Part shown: in pieces, positions 52,200-63,539 of the stretch
Layout: every line of letters starts with the position of its first letter
Numbering within the stretch: the stretch's first letter is position 1
Assembly (NCBI GenBank): GCA_033557465.1
Contig: CM066031.1
Span: 176,917,043-176,981,042, forward strand
Source of the DNA: Ichthyophis bannanicus
Taxonomy: Eukaryota > Chordata > Amphibia > Gymnophiona > Ichthyophiidae
Reading direction: 5' to 3'
Length of the DNA stretch: 64,000 nucleotides
Program-made: the position numbers and the translations under genes
The notes under the pieces: generated by a model
Databases searched by the model: none
What the model saw: only the letters and a program-made list of their open reading frames with translations
What the model was told of the DNA's origin: nothing

Positions 52200-53300
52200 C
52201 TACCCCTTCTTCCCTAACTTCACCCCATGTCCAACATTATCACATTCTTCCCCATGTTTAGAATCTGCTCTCAATCCCCCTGTGCCCCTCCATGTCCAGT
52301 ATTTTCCCTCTACCCTATCTCATGTCCACCATCTGTCCTCTGCCCCCCCCCCCACTCATGGCCACAGCTGTTCTCTATCCTCTCACCCCATGGTCAGCAT
52401 CTGTCTCCTATCCCATTCTGTATCTAGCATCTGCCCTCCACCTCCATGCCTCCTCCTGCCAACATCAGCATCTGCTCTCTATCCCCATCCCATATCCACC
52501 ATCTGTTCTCGACCTACCCCACCCCACCCCACCCTGTGACCACCACTTGCCCTTTGTCCCCCACTTCTGACCACTAGCTGCCCACTATCCCTCTCAGTCT
52601 ATGTCCACAATCTTCCCTCCATGCCCCATATCTTCTGCCCTATCTCTCCACCATGCCCCAGCATCTGCCCTCCATTCCCCTATCCCCCCTCCCTATGTCC
52701 AGAATCTGTTATCTACCCCTATCCCATGTCCACCATCTCTCTTCCACTTTTCCCACTCTGTAGCCACCATCTTCCTCTGCCCCCCCCCCAACTCCAAGGC
52801 AAGCATCTGTCCTCTACCCTGATTCCAAGTCCAGCATCTACCTTCCATCCCCATGGATACTTCTGGCATGTCCAGCATCTGCCCTCTACCCCCCTCCCAT
52901 ATCCACCATCTGTCATGCATCTCCTCCCACACCTAGCCCCCATTCTGTGGCCATCGTCTTCCTCTGCCCCCCCCCCCCAACTCCAAGGCAAGCATCTATC
53001 CTCTACCCTGATTCCATGTCCAGCATCTACCTTTGATCCCTATGGATACTTCTGGCATGTCCAGCATCTGCCCTCTACCCCATCCCATATCCACCATCTG
53101 TCATCCATCTCCCCCCACACCTAGCCCCCACTCTGTGGCTATCATCTGTCCATTGCCAACATCTGCCCTCTGCTCCCTTACCTCATGGCCAGAATATGTC
53201 TCCCATACCATCCCCTCTCAAAAACTGACCTCTCTGCTGCCCCACAGTGTCCAGCATCTCTCTCCCGCCTTCTCCAATTCTGACATCTTGCATTGCCTTT
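52200..53300. repeat. 'atgtccagcatctg' minisatellite, right part
   Basis: Tandem array on an irregular unit of about 35-75 bp, core 'catgtccagcatctgccct'. A block of about 180 bp recurs (52780-52960 and 52970-53140). Pro/Ser open frames here are artefacts. The reverse-orientation form is at 57340-57560. Confidence 0.75.
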
Positions 53301-53374
53301 CCGTTCTTGCTATTTCCCCACATCCAGCCTACAACCAATGCTGCCATCTCTCTCTCAACCTCTGCAGCAGCAAG

Positions 53375-53530
53375 TACACATCAAAAGCATGAGGTTTTCT
53401 TGACTCCAGCATGCGTGGAGGGCTCTGCCTGTCCTGTCTCCTTCTGTTGTAAGCTTTTGTCAGAAGAGAACGGGACCAGTAGGGCTTTCAAGCCTGCTGA
53501 AGTCACGAAGATCCCATGCTTTTGATTTGT
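53375..53530. repeat. Small inverted-repeat element
   Basis: 'caaaagcatgaggttttctt' near 53381 and its imperfect inverted partner 'gatcccatgcttttg' near 53510 enclose about 110 bp. Confidence 0.45.
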
Positions 53531-53567
53531 TTTTGTTTTTTCTAACAAACTCTCATCCTGCTGCCTC

Positions 53568-53705
53568 TGTTGCTTCTCACCGGGTCTGAGTCAGCAGCGG
53601 AGGAAGGGGGAGGGGGATGCTGCCGCTGTTGCTTCTCACCGGGTCTGAGTCAGCAGTGGGGAAGGGGGGGGGGGGTGCTGCCGCTGTTGTTGCTGTTGGA
53701 GATCC
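53568..53705. repeat. Two tandem units of about 60-65 bp
   Basis: 'ttgcttctcaccgggtctga' occurs at 53570 and 53630, each followed by 'gtcagcag' and a G-rich run, then 'tgctgccgctgttg'. Confidence 0.7.
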
Positions 53706-53809
53706 AGCAGAAGCGGCAGCAGCAGTTGCCGGATCCTATTAAAAGATTTGATTTTTTTATGGATAGACGCTGTAATTGCACTAGCCGCCACCGTTGAATA
53801 TCAGGCCCT

Positions 53810-54783
53810 ACATTTCTGACACACAAAGCTATACCTAATCCTGCTGTCATGACTTGAATTTCAATTATGTGAGTTAACTCACCAGGTCTCAGTTTTCCAA
53901 ATAAGTCATATAAAGATTTAAAATACATAACAGAGATGCCAAGCTATTAGAGTTCAAGGTGAGTTATACTCTCAAATGTTGATCACACATATGTTGAGTT
54001 AGTCCATTGAAGAGATATCACCTATAGAAAGTTTATCTTATATTTCTGCAAGTCCACAGAGAGTCATTTCAGTTTTGCAGAAGCTTATCTCTTCTAGCTT
54101 TTTTCTTTGAAATGGGTGCGGGTGAGTATTTGCATATCCTTTTCTTTTCTCTTCCCCCTCCCACAAGATAGAGGCTTATATAGAGGGAGATACCCAGAGA
54201 GACTGAAGCACAGAAACATTCTGCACAGATTCCAATAACGGTAAACAGAGGGGTGAGTAGCTGGCACTGGTTATTACAGCAGTGTTTCTATACAGTTGTG
54301 TTTGTGTTGCTGACCGCATGAGTTTTAGGTTGTTTGGGTGCCTCAAACCTCTTGTCTGGCACCAGCATAGGCAGAAGAAATGGTGCGGCAGACCAATGAA
54401 AGCTGCTGCCACTGCTGTTTGAATTGGGCTTAGGTCAAGAAGAAACTAGAGAGATGCTGATGGGAAGAAACGGGAGGTGGGACGGGCAGCTGGAAGATGG
54501 GAATCACTCGTTGCAGGGAGGGAGAAAAGGGAGTTCAGAGAGAAGGAGATAAACAGCAGGGGGGTGGAAGAGGCTGAGAAGGGGACAGTCGGAGACCTGG
54601 AATGAGGAAGAAACCAGAGAGAAAGGGGGTGAAGAGAGGGAAAGAGAAAAACAGTTTGAACAAAGGGGGAAAATGGGGAAAAAAGCCAATAGAAGGGGAG
54701 TACAAAAGTAGCACAAATGCAAAATATATAAAAAAAAGAAAACAAAATATAAATAAAATAAGTACAAAGAAATAAAAACCAAA
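53810..54783. other. No recognised feature
   Basis: Unassigned sequence. Purine-rich from 54430 to 54700. No coding frame supported. Confidence 0.5.
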
Positions 54784-55215
54784 GGGCTCCTTTAACTAAA
54801 ACCCGCTAAGGTTTTGCATTTAACATGCAAACAAATGCACATGAAGTGCAAAGCTTCCTCATTAGCTGCTGGGGGTGTGAGCAGCATGTCTGCGGCAGTT
54901 AATGTTCGGCTGTGAATGTTAATGTGCGCTCCAGTAAGGCAGGTTCACCTACCAATCCCCAAAAAGATGTCATTAGGAGAACTCGCTTTTACAGCCACGT
55001 TGCCACTGAGCATGTGGCAATTTCCCTGGCACTAGTGGTCATGTGCTCTCCACACCCATATTCCGCCCATTCCCCGCCCCATCGCATGGTAGCTGGTTAC
55101 TGTGTGTTTTAAAGGGTTGGTGGCTTTCATGCCCCCACATTAGTGTTCCTGATTCCTAGTTATCACATGTTAAAATGCACATTAACTGGTCACCAGGCTT
55201 TAGTAAATGGGGCTC
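54784..55215. mobile_element. MITE with 'cctttaactaaa' ends
   Basis: Starts GGGCTCCTTTAACTAAAACC and ends GGCTTTAGTAAATGGGGCTC, imperfect TIRs. 432 bp, no ORF. Confidence 0.6.
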
Positions 55216-55314
55216 AAAATAAGCATGTGAGCAACAAAAAAAAGCAAAAAATAATTTTTTTTCATATCTGAAAATTCTTTGGTGCTCAGAATTGCTGAAT
55301 AGTTTTCCAACCTT

Positions 55315-55662
55315 GCTTATGTGATTGTGTCTATGTAGTAATGGTGTAGGGGTTGTTGGTATGCTTGTATGTGCTTATGTGATTGCGTGTATGTAGTACT
55401 GGTGTAGGGGTTGTTGCTATGCTTGTATGTGCTTATGTGATTGTGTGTATGTAGTAATGGTGTAAGGGTTGTTGCTATGCTTGTATGTGCTTATGTGATT
55501 GTGTGTATGTAGTACTGGTGTAGGGGTTGTTGCTATGCTTGTATGTGCTTATGTGATTGTGTGTATGTAGTAATGGTGTAGGGGTTGTTGCTATGCTTGT
55601 ATGTGCTTATGTGATTGCGTGTATGTAGTAATGGTGTAGTGGTTGTTGCTATGCTTGTATGT
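55315..55662. repeat. Tandem array, six units of 58 bp
   Basis: Units start at 55315, 55373, 55431, 55489, 55547 and 55605, each 58 bp with only a few differences (core 'ttgttgctatgcttgtatgt'). Confidence 0.95.
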
Positions 55663-57325
55663 GCTGATATGTGGTACATGTAGAGTTATATGGCCCTTCT
55701 GTACATAACTTGAGTTATATTTCTGGGATTGGCTGCTACCCGGGATGACATCCGAAGCTGTGTTTGTCTCTGGGTCTGTGGGGTGATTTCAGTGTCTGTG
55801 TATAATCGAGGCACATCTCTACATGTAAGTTTGCAAGTTCTGGGTTTATGTGTGTGTATTGTACATGTGTGTGCAGCCCATGCACACCTTGTGCACGTAA
55901 AGAATACAGGTTTGGTGGTTTTCAAGGCAAATAATTACCTCTTTATCAAACACGACACACTATGCCACGCCCCTTCCTTTAATCTCCCTCTACTAAGAGT
56001 TCTGCGAGTTCTCCAGTTTTATCATTATAAATGAGTACAGAAAAGATTTGAGAACAGGTTTCCTGGAGCGAGCAGCCCTGAGTGTGTTGTGTGGAATTTG
56101 TGGCAGCATGGGTGCATGGCTATCTTTCTCTCTGTGTCTATAAATACTGTATTTGCATGCATATGACAGTGTACAGTGTTTTCTGCTGGTAGATGGATAT
56201 ACCTGAGCGTGAACAACTGTTTGCACACATCTTTGTCCAGAACGGTTGTCTGCTGTCAGTGAGTGCCTGCAGTATCTGCGTAAGCGCATAGCAGCACCTG
56301 GGAATATTAATGCTCTTTCAAGGTCGGTCTGTGTATCTGTGTGTGTGTGTGTGTGTGTGTCTTGCCATTTGTGTTCTTGTGAGTGACTGTACACAGTATA
56401 CCCTAGTGAGTATGACAGTAGTCCTCTTATTCTTGTATCTGTAGAAATCCTCCTCTACTGACCCTTGGCAGCATAAGCTCAGCACCTCAGATATCCAACA
56501 CAGACCCAAACTGATCACTTAAGGTCAACAGCAGGCATATGAAGATTTTGGAAATCTGATATTGTGAGGGTAAATCTATAATGGGTCACCTAGGTTGAGA
56601 AAAAAGTAGATGCCTGCTTCTGGTCTATTTTAAAAGGACACACACACGGCTATGTGTCTACAAAATACGAGCATAAATCTTGTAGCAAGGGCAGTTACTT
56701 TGAGGTTTGCAGACATTTACTCCTGGCTCAGGAGGAGGCGTAAACATCTGTATGTAAAATACACATGTCAATGTGTAGCTTTAGTGTATTTTATATACAC
56801 TATGTACCTCAGGACTCCACCCACACGAGGCCCCTGGGAGCGCCTACAGTAAAAGTCCTTATCTTTATGCCACCGCGCAAATGTCTAGGCCTGGGAGCAT
56901 TTTACAGCCATTTTATGCATATATGCTGTCAAACATATGAACATAATTTTATAAAAGTAACCACGGTAAGTATCTTGTCTGCCAGGTTGGATCACAGAAT
57001 GGTTTAATATCCTTTTATTCTCCCTGCATTCATGGACAGCTCCCAGTCAAAAAGGTGTTCAGTTTTTAAAAATAACAGTTTATATAAGTAAAATAAATTT
57101 CCTTGATAGCGCTCAGCTTGCTCACTGTAGGGCATGTTTAGAGTTTCTTATTTTGGTTATCACTGAAAAACCCCAATAAAATACCTCCCAAAGATGAATT
57201 TGAGGTTTTCAGTTTTAACTCAGAAACCCCCAAAATGACCCTTTCCCCGGTGTTCTGATGATGTCACATGGCAGTTTGCATCACACTTTTATTTTTAATT
57301 GCAAGTTGCACATGGCTGCCACCAC
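55663..57325. other. No recognised feature; (TG)n at 56339-56360
   Basis: No coding or repeat signal except a 22-bp (TG)n tract. Could be unique host DNA. Confidence 0.5.
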
Positions 57326-57339
57326 AGATCTGCTGAAAA

Positions 57340-57560
57340 GGGGCAGCAGCTGGGGAGATACTTGCCACATGATGCTAGACATGGGGGGGGGGGGACAGAA
57401 CAAATGCTAGACATGGGGTAGGAGTTCAGGAGGCAGATGCTGGACATGGTACAGGGGACATAGGGGAATTGACAACATATGCTTGACATGGGGTGGGAGG
57501 GCAGTGGCCCATTGATGGACATGGGGTAGGGCGATATAGAGGGACAGAGGACGGACACCA
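57340..57560. repeat. 'gctagacatgggg' minisatellite
   Basis: Units with 'atgctggacatggggtagg', the reverse complement of the 52200-53300 family. Confidence 0.65.
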
Positions 57561-57567
57561 GACACAT

Positions 57568-58090
57568 GGGGGGTTATTCTCAGGCATGAATAGCAGGGAT
57601 GGATGTCCATCCCCGCCATTCGTGCCGGCTGCATGCCCCAACTAACTTCCTCGCCGGTTGTGCTGGGAAATTATTCGGGAGCAGGGAAGAGGCAGCCCAG
57701 GGGTGGAGAGTGGGTGGGCCAGCAAAATGGCCAGGGATGTTATTCCACCCCTGGGGTAGAATAACTTCCATGGACATTTCTTTTGGCAGTGTCGGGGCGT
57801 GGAAGGGGCTGGGGGGTGCAAAGTTAATACCCCGCAGCCCAATCCTGGCCTTATTAGGCTGGATTGAGGGCCGGGCTGTGGGGAATTAACTTATTTAGCA
57901 GCAGCCAGCATCGCGGCTTTTAAATGGAGCCGCGTTGCCATGGCAACAGGGCACCATGGTGCCGCAGCTCCATTTTAAAGCTCTGGCTGGGTTAGCCGGG
58001 TTATGCCTGTACATGCAGGCCAGGACTGAATCGCAGTCCTGGCCTGCACGTACAGGCTTGTTCGCGATTCTTATCCCGCGGGACTAGACG
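57568..58090. mobile_element. Possible MITE with a terminal hairpin
   Basis: GC-rich non-coding block. A hairpin with 24-bp arms and one mismatch lies at about 57997-58055 (arm 'gcctgtacatgcaggccagg'). No ends defined. Confidence 0.35.
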
Positions 58091-58096
58091 TGCCCC

Positions 58097-59576
58097 ATGG
58101 GATCAGAATCCCAATCTCCTTTGTACATCTGGCTCAGCCTGGACATACAAAGGAGATGGACAAAGAATATGCAAAGAATAGTCAACATCTCTTTATCCCA
58201 AGGTCAACTACCAAATAATCTAAAAAGAGCTTCCATACGCCCAATATTGAAAGAAAACACCCTAAATAAATCTTGCCCCATATCTTACAGACTACTTTCT
58301 AGCCTACCATTCCTATCCAAAATCGAAAAATCAGTCCTACTGCAACTCCAAGACTTCATCGACTCAAGTGCCCCACTTAACCCCCATCAATACGGATTTA
58401 TAGCACATCATAGTGTTGAAACTCTATTAACATCACTACTTGACACAATCATACAAGGAATTGACTACATAAGACATGTATTCATCCTCATTTTCCTCGA
58501 CATATCCTCGGCATTTGATACTGTAAACTACATTATCCTAATCAATCACCTAATGCACCTTGGCATAGGTGGCACCACTTTACAATGGTTCCAAAACTAC
58601 CTATCCAACCGCTCCCAAGAAGTACACTTCAACAACAATCTATCCAACCTATTTACCCAACCTTAGGGCGTTCCCCAAGAATCTACATAATCTGCATTGC
58701 TTTTCAATATATACCTTCAACCTATCTGCAAAATCATACAATCTCATGATGTTGACTACAGAATTTATGCAGATGATATAATGTTATTCACAACCTTCGA
58801 CACCTCAGAACCCTCCTATAAGAAGATCACCAACTGCTTCAATGACATTGCTGCATGGCTCAATTCAGTCAACTTTGCAGTCAACCTCAAGAAAACTGAA
58901 GCACTCATCATTACTAGAAAGAAAGCATTCAACCCTCCCTGCTCACTCCATGTAAACAACGCAACACTGGAAATGAAAAAAGAAATAAAATACCTTGGAA
59001 TCTACTTAGATCAACAGCTTGACTTGACCAGACACATCAACCACCAACAGACCACTGCTGTCCCACTCTGACTTCCTTTCTGTAGCTCAAGCGCTGATTT
59101 ACCCACACTTTGACTACAGCAACAGCATACTTCATGGATTCCCCAAGAAAACACTAAAGCCATTACAACTTGCTCAAAATACTGTTGCACGCACAATTAT
59201 GCATGCCAAAAGATCCGACCACATAACACCAATTCTATTCCACCTCCACTGGCTCCCAATTCTTCAAAGAATCAAATTTAAAGCCCTTAGAAACATTTAT
59301 AAAATAATACACAACACTGCACCAACATACCTCAGCACACTGATAAACATACAGCAATGCACAAGGACAACAAGAGACAACATGAAAAACACCCTATCCA
59401 TCCCTAAAAATGCAAGAAAAGCAAATGAATCAACCACCAACAAAGCTTTCTCCTTTTACGCACCTGCCCTATGGAATAACATACCCAATACCCTAAGAGA
59501 AACCAAAGATCTCACCCAATTCAGAAAACACCTCAAGACTTTCATCTTCACCGACTACTATAAATGTGAGCAATAA
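58097..59576 (+). pseudogene. L2-type LINE ORF2, first of two in tandem
   Basis: The plus strand encodes LKRASIRPILKENTLNKSCP, HQYGFIAHHSVETLLTSLLD, FLDISSAFDTVNYIILINHL (motif A), then after a stop near 58663 and a frame change, RIYADDIMLFTTFD (motif C with both Asp), AVNLKKTEALIITRKK, IKYLGIYLDQQLDLTRHI, a second break near 59071, and DHITPILFHLHWLPILQRIK and TNKAFSFYAPALWNNIPNTL up to the stop at 59576. The order is that of L2 ORF2 without its endonuclease. At least three lesions. A short 3' UTR meets another LINE at about 59600. Confidence 0.8.
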
Positions 59577-59599
59577 ATTTCATATTTATCTCCAGTCTA

Positions 59600-61175
59600 C
59601 ATTATACATCACGCTACCATTCGCCCTGTCCTGAAAAAGAGTTCCCTTGGTCCGTCCTCCCCTTCTAACTGGCGTCCAATTTCTAATCTCCCTTTCCTTT
59701 CTAAGCTTCTAGAAAAACTTGTCTTTTCCCAACTATCTTCCCATCTTGAAGCTTCACTTACCCTGCACCCTCTTCAATCTGGTTTTCGCCCCGGCTATAG
59801 TACGGAATCTGTTCTTCTTTCTCTCCTCAACGAACTCTATGACTGTGGTCTCTTCACCCTCGCTGTCTCACTTGATCTCTCTGCTGCGTTTGACCTTGTT
59901 GATCACCGTACCCTTCTTTCACGTCTACATGATGCTGGTCTTTCCGGCACCGTGCTTCACTGGTTTCGGTCTTTTCTCTCAGGTCGCTCTTTCTGCGTTT
60001 CCTCTAGTCCTTTATCTTCACCCTCCACCCCCTCCCCTGCGGTGTCCCACAGGGGTCTGTCCTTGCTCCCCTCCTGTTTAACGTCTTTCTAGCCCCTCTT
60101 GCTCTCTTAGTTCAACAACAGGGTATATCTGCACATTTCTACGCCGATGATATTTTTCTGCTCTACCATACTGACTCTGCTTCCCCTGATATTACGCCTC
60201 TCAATAACTGTCTTTCCACCGTGGCTTCTTGGCTTTCTTCCAATTTCCTGCACGTTAATCTCTCTAAGACCTCAGCCATATGGTTCACCGCTGGCAGTCC
60301 GGTTCCCCCTCTTCTCCCTTTGCTTTCCTCTTCTCCCATCCCCCTTGTCTCATCTTTACGATACCTGGGCGTCACCCTTGACTCATCCTTATCTTTTAAA
60401 GCCCATATTTCCTCTGTCGTTCAACGCTGCTTCTCTACTCTACGACAACTTCGCTCTGTTCACCCTTTTCTTTCCTTCTCATCTATGACCACCCTTCTCC
60501 TCTCACTCGTTGTCACCCGTCTTGATTACTGCAATGCTTCCCTGGCCGGTCTTCCCCAATCCCAACTACAGCGCCTTCAGAGAGTTCACGACAATGCAGC
60601 CCGCTTCCTCACCTGCTCCTCTCGCTTCGATCACATCACCCCACTTCTCATACGATTGCACTGGCTTCCTATTCCCTTCCGTATACAATAAAAGGTCCTC
60701 ACTTTCGCCCACAAATCCATTCACATGGGTACTCCTCTCTACCTCGCTGACTTGATTCACCTTCACACTCCCTACCGCTCTCTCCGTTCCATCCATGCTA
60801 ACCGTCTGACCTTACCCTCCCCCTCCCAAGCCCACCTCGAATCCACCCGCTCCTCTGCCTTTTATTTCCTTGGGCCCCGTCTCTGGAATTCGCTTCCCCC
60901 GGACCTTCGCCTGGAACCCTCTCTGAAAACCTTCAAGACCCGCCAGAAAACTCACCTTTTTTGCCTTGCGTTTGATCTTCCCCCACTTCCCTGTCCTCTC
61001 TCACCGCCCCCTCGCTGATTTCCTATAGCCCCTACTTGCTACCTGACTTTTTTCTTTAGCTCTTTCCTCCTCCCTTATCTATCCTATCACACATTTGGCA
61101 TTCCTTTCTTTTTTCCTTGCAGCTTTTATGTACTTTGTGCACCGCTCTGACGCTATTGCATTGAGCGGTATGCAA
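59600..61175 (+). pseudogene. L2-type LINE ORF2, second copy, different subfamily
   Basis: The plus strand encodes RPVLKKSSLGPSSPSNWRPI, LVFSQLSSHLEASLTLHPLQ, LAVSLDLSAAFDLVDHRTLL (motif A, frame 3), then in frame 2 GVPQGSVLAPLLF, FYADDIFLLYHTD (motif C), LRYLGVTLDSSLSFKAHISS, DYCNASLAGLPQSQLQRLQR, DHITPLLIRLHWLPIPFRIQ, one TAA near 60690, and SSAFYFLGPRLWNSLPPDLR to a stop at 61018. The 3' UTR ends in a small hairpin (61141-61168). Only one frameshift (between about 60000 and 60040) and one stop are seen, so it is younger than its neighbour. Confidence 0.85.
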
Positions 61176-61179
61176 AATG

Positions 61180-61395
61180 CAATGTGTGCCTTCAAGTCAG
61201 TCCTGACTCCTGGTGACCCAGAAGCTCCTGGGTTTTCTTGGCAGTGTCACCAGAAGTAGATTGCCAGGCCTTTCTTCCAAGGCAATGGAGGGTTAAGTGA
61301 CTTGCACAAGGTCACAAAGAGTGCTAGTGGGAATTGAACCCTGATTGCTGGGTTACCAAGACCTGTGCTCTAACCGCTAGGCTACTCCTCCACTC
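61180..61395 (-). repeat. tRNA-derived SINE, minus strand
   Basis: Minus-strand A box TAGCCTAGCGGTTAGAGC and B box GGGTTCAATTCCC, with the body shared with 11915-12290. Inserted in the L2 tail, whose (AAAGAT)n end resumes at 61396-61415. Confidence 0.8.
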
Positions 61396-61415
61396 AAATA
61401 AAGATAAAGATAAAG

Positions 61416-61849
61416 ATGTGTGTGTGCCACCGCTCTCACAGCAGAGTTGCACCAGCCTTAGGGGATGTAATCCCTTGGTGGCCACCTAGTTCACATAGAG
61501 AACTGGCCGGCCCTGCAGAATTGCTAGTGTGGCACCACCTTTGGCACTTTTGCACCAACAAATTGTGCCCTTTAAAAAAAGGACACCATGCTGTGACTAC
61601 TAATGGGCCACAACTATCACTCATTTCAGGGCTAGGGTCTGAAAGTGCACACTGCATACATCTCAGTGTGCTTCCTTTGAACAGTTTAACTCGCCAAAAT
61701 GACTCTCTCCCTCAAGGGAGCCCTCAATGCCTGCTCTTAAAGGCATTAAGGTTCATGGCGGCTCATGTTAGAAAAAAGCTACCAGATTTCTACATGACTA
61801 CCTTCCAGTGACACCTACCAGGAACATAGGAAGTACTACAAATCTCAGT
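61416..61849. other. No recognised feature
   Basis: Possibly the interior of the hAT-related element that ends at 62274. No open frame of note. Confidence 0.4.
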
Positions 61850-62274
61850 AAAAAGACCACTAAAAGTCTATTGCAAACCTGTCACTTCCAGGACTTAGAC
61901 AGCAGCAACCCTACCTATTAAAAGGTAGCATTACAAATCTTAAGTTAATACATCGTATAGAACACCAATACCTCTCCTACTGGAAAAATAGAACAAGTGG
62001 GACTGCTACACAGAAACTACATGCTAACAGAATACCACACCTCGGTCACATAAGCAAAATACAGACAATCACGAAATACAGAACAAGATACCACAGATTT
62101 AAAATAGAACTATGAAGACAAACATACTGGGAACCCCAAGAAGCCAAAAGTCGGCGCCCTAGGCAGATCTTAAGCTGTACACCCTCTTCCAGCTGGGGAG
62201 CAGCTCTTTGCCGCACTCCCAAAGTTGCCACCCAAGGTGGCTACCTACTTTGCTTAATGGTTGCACCAGCCCTG
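61850..62274. mobile_element. hAT-like transposon end
   Basis: Ends ATGGTTGCACCAGCCCTG at 62274; its complement starts CAGGGCTGGTGCAACC, a typical hAT terminus. The other end is not found. Confidence 0.5.
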
Positions 62275-62449
62275 CATCTCAGACATATTGATCTTTCCCT
62301 TTTTGCTCTTTCCTCCATTTCGTTCTTTATTCCCTCTCCATTCACTAAAATTTCACTCACTCTCTAGTCTTCAATCTCCTTTTGACATTCACGTACCAAT
62401 TGACTTTCTATCTTCCCCTTTTAATTCCAGACTATTCCATATGCTACTG

Positions 62450-63351
62450 ACTACTACTGAATATTTGTATAGCACTTCAAGACACATGTAAAAGACAGTT
62501 CTTGCTCATCATAACTTACAATCTAGTCAAGACAGTCAGCACAGTAGCTGTAGACATAGAATACATCTAGGGCGAATGGTAAGGAAACACAAAGGAGATT
62601 AGGTGAATCAAGATCCGAAAGTAGCAGCGAAGAGGTGAGTTTCCTGCCTGGATTTGAAAAAGGCCAGAGATGAAGCCTTACGTACAGACTCAGGAATTTG
62701 TTAGCAATAGAAGAGAATTAGCAATAGAAGAGAAAGGCACAGATATAAGCAATTTGCCAGAAGAGCAGAGTTCCTGAGGAGGGATGCAGGGAGAGATAAG
62801 AGAGGAGAAGTAGTGAGGAAATGCAGAGTGAATGCACTTATAGGTCAGCAGGAGAAGCTTGAACAGGATGTGGAAATGGATAGGGATACAATGAAGTGAC
62901 TTCAGAAGAGGGGTAATATGAGCATGATGAGACTGGTGGAAGATTAGCCGAGTAGCAGAGTGTTGAAAAGATTGAAGGGGAGAGAGATGATTCAGAGGGA
63001 GACAAGCAAGGAATCAAGATGGGAAGTGACTAAAGAGTGGATAAGTGTCTTAGTAGTGTGTTCAGAAAGGAATGGGAGAATTTTGTTGATTTTGTAGAGA
63101 AAGAAAGGTAGGTTTTAGCTATCAGTTGGATGGGTGTGGAGAAGGAGAGTGAGGAGTCAAAGATGACTCCAACATTGCTAGCCTACGAAACGGAGGAGTA
63201 GGGCATTATCCACAGAGATTGAGAAAGGAGGAAGCAGAAAGGAAGGTTTGGCCATGTTCAATTTCAAGTGGTGGTGAGACATCTAAGCACAATGTCAGTA
63301 AGGCAGGCAGAGATCTGGGCCTGGATTGCCGGCAAGTTTTCAGGTAGAGAG
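62450..63351 (-). pseudogene. L2-type LINE ORF2, C-terminal part, minus strand
   Basis: Minus-strand reading gives, across frame breaks, TTKTLIHSLVTSHLDSLL, HHAHITPLLKSLHCIPI and ESVRKASSLAFFKSRQETHL, the L2 C-terminal order. It continues the copy at 63540-64000 and is split from it by a nested L2-like tail. Followed by a 3' UTR to about 62450. Confidence 0.65.
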
Positions 63352-63530
63352 GTAGATTTATTTATTTATTTATTACAATTTCTTATATATCGCGCTATTC
63401 GGTATCAGCGCGGTTTACATCATAACATAACTACCATAACGACAAGTTGTCAGGTTTTACATCGAACAGGGATACAAACTTGGATAACAGGGTAAACTAT
63501 ATACATAAGCTATTTACACAGCAAGGGTAG
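63352..63530 (-). repeat. L2-like 3' tail nested in another L2
   Basis: 'tttatttatttattacaatt' and the hairpin 'cgcgctattcggtatcagcg', in reverse. It shares the block at 12385-12560. Confidence 0.65.
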
Positions 63531-63539
63531 GTAAAAATC

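Noticed and set aside
52135..53392. Several Pro/Ser-rich open frames
   Set aside because: All lie in the minisatellite and mirror its repeat unit.
55300..55700. CRISPR-like array
   Set aside because: Units are contiguous 58-bp repeats without unique spacers, in vertebrate DNA.
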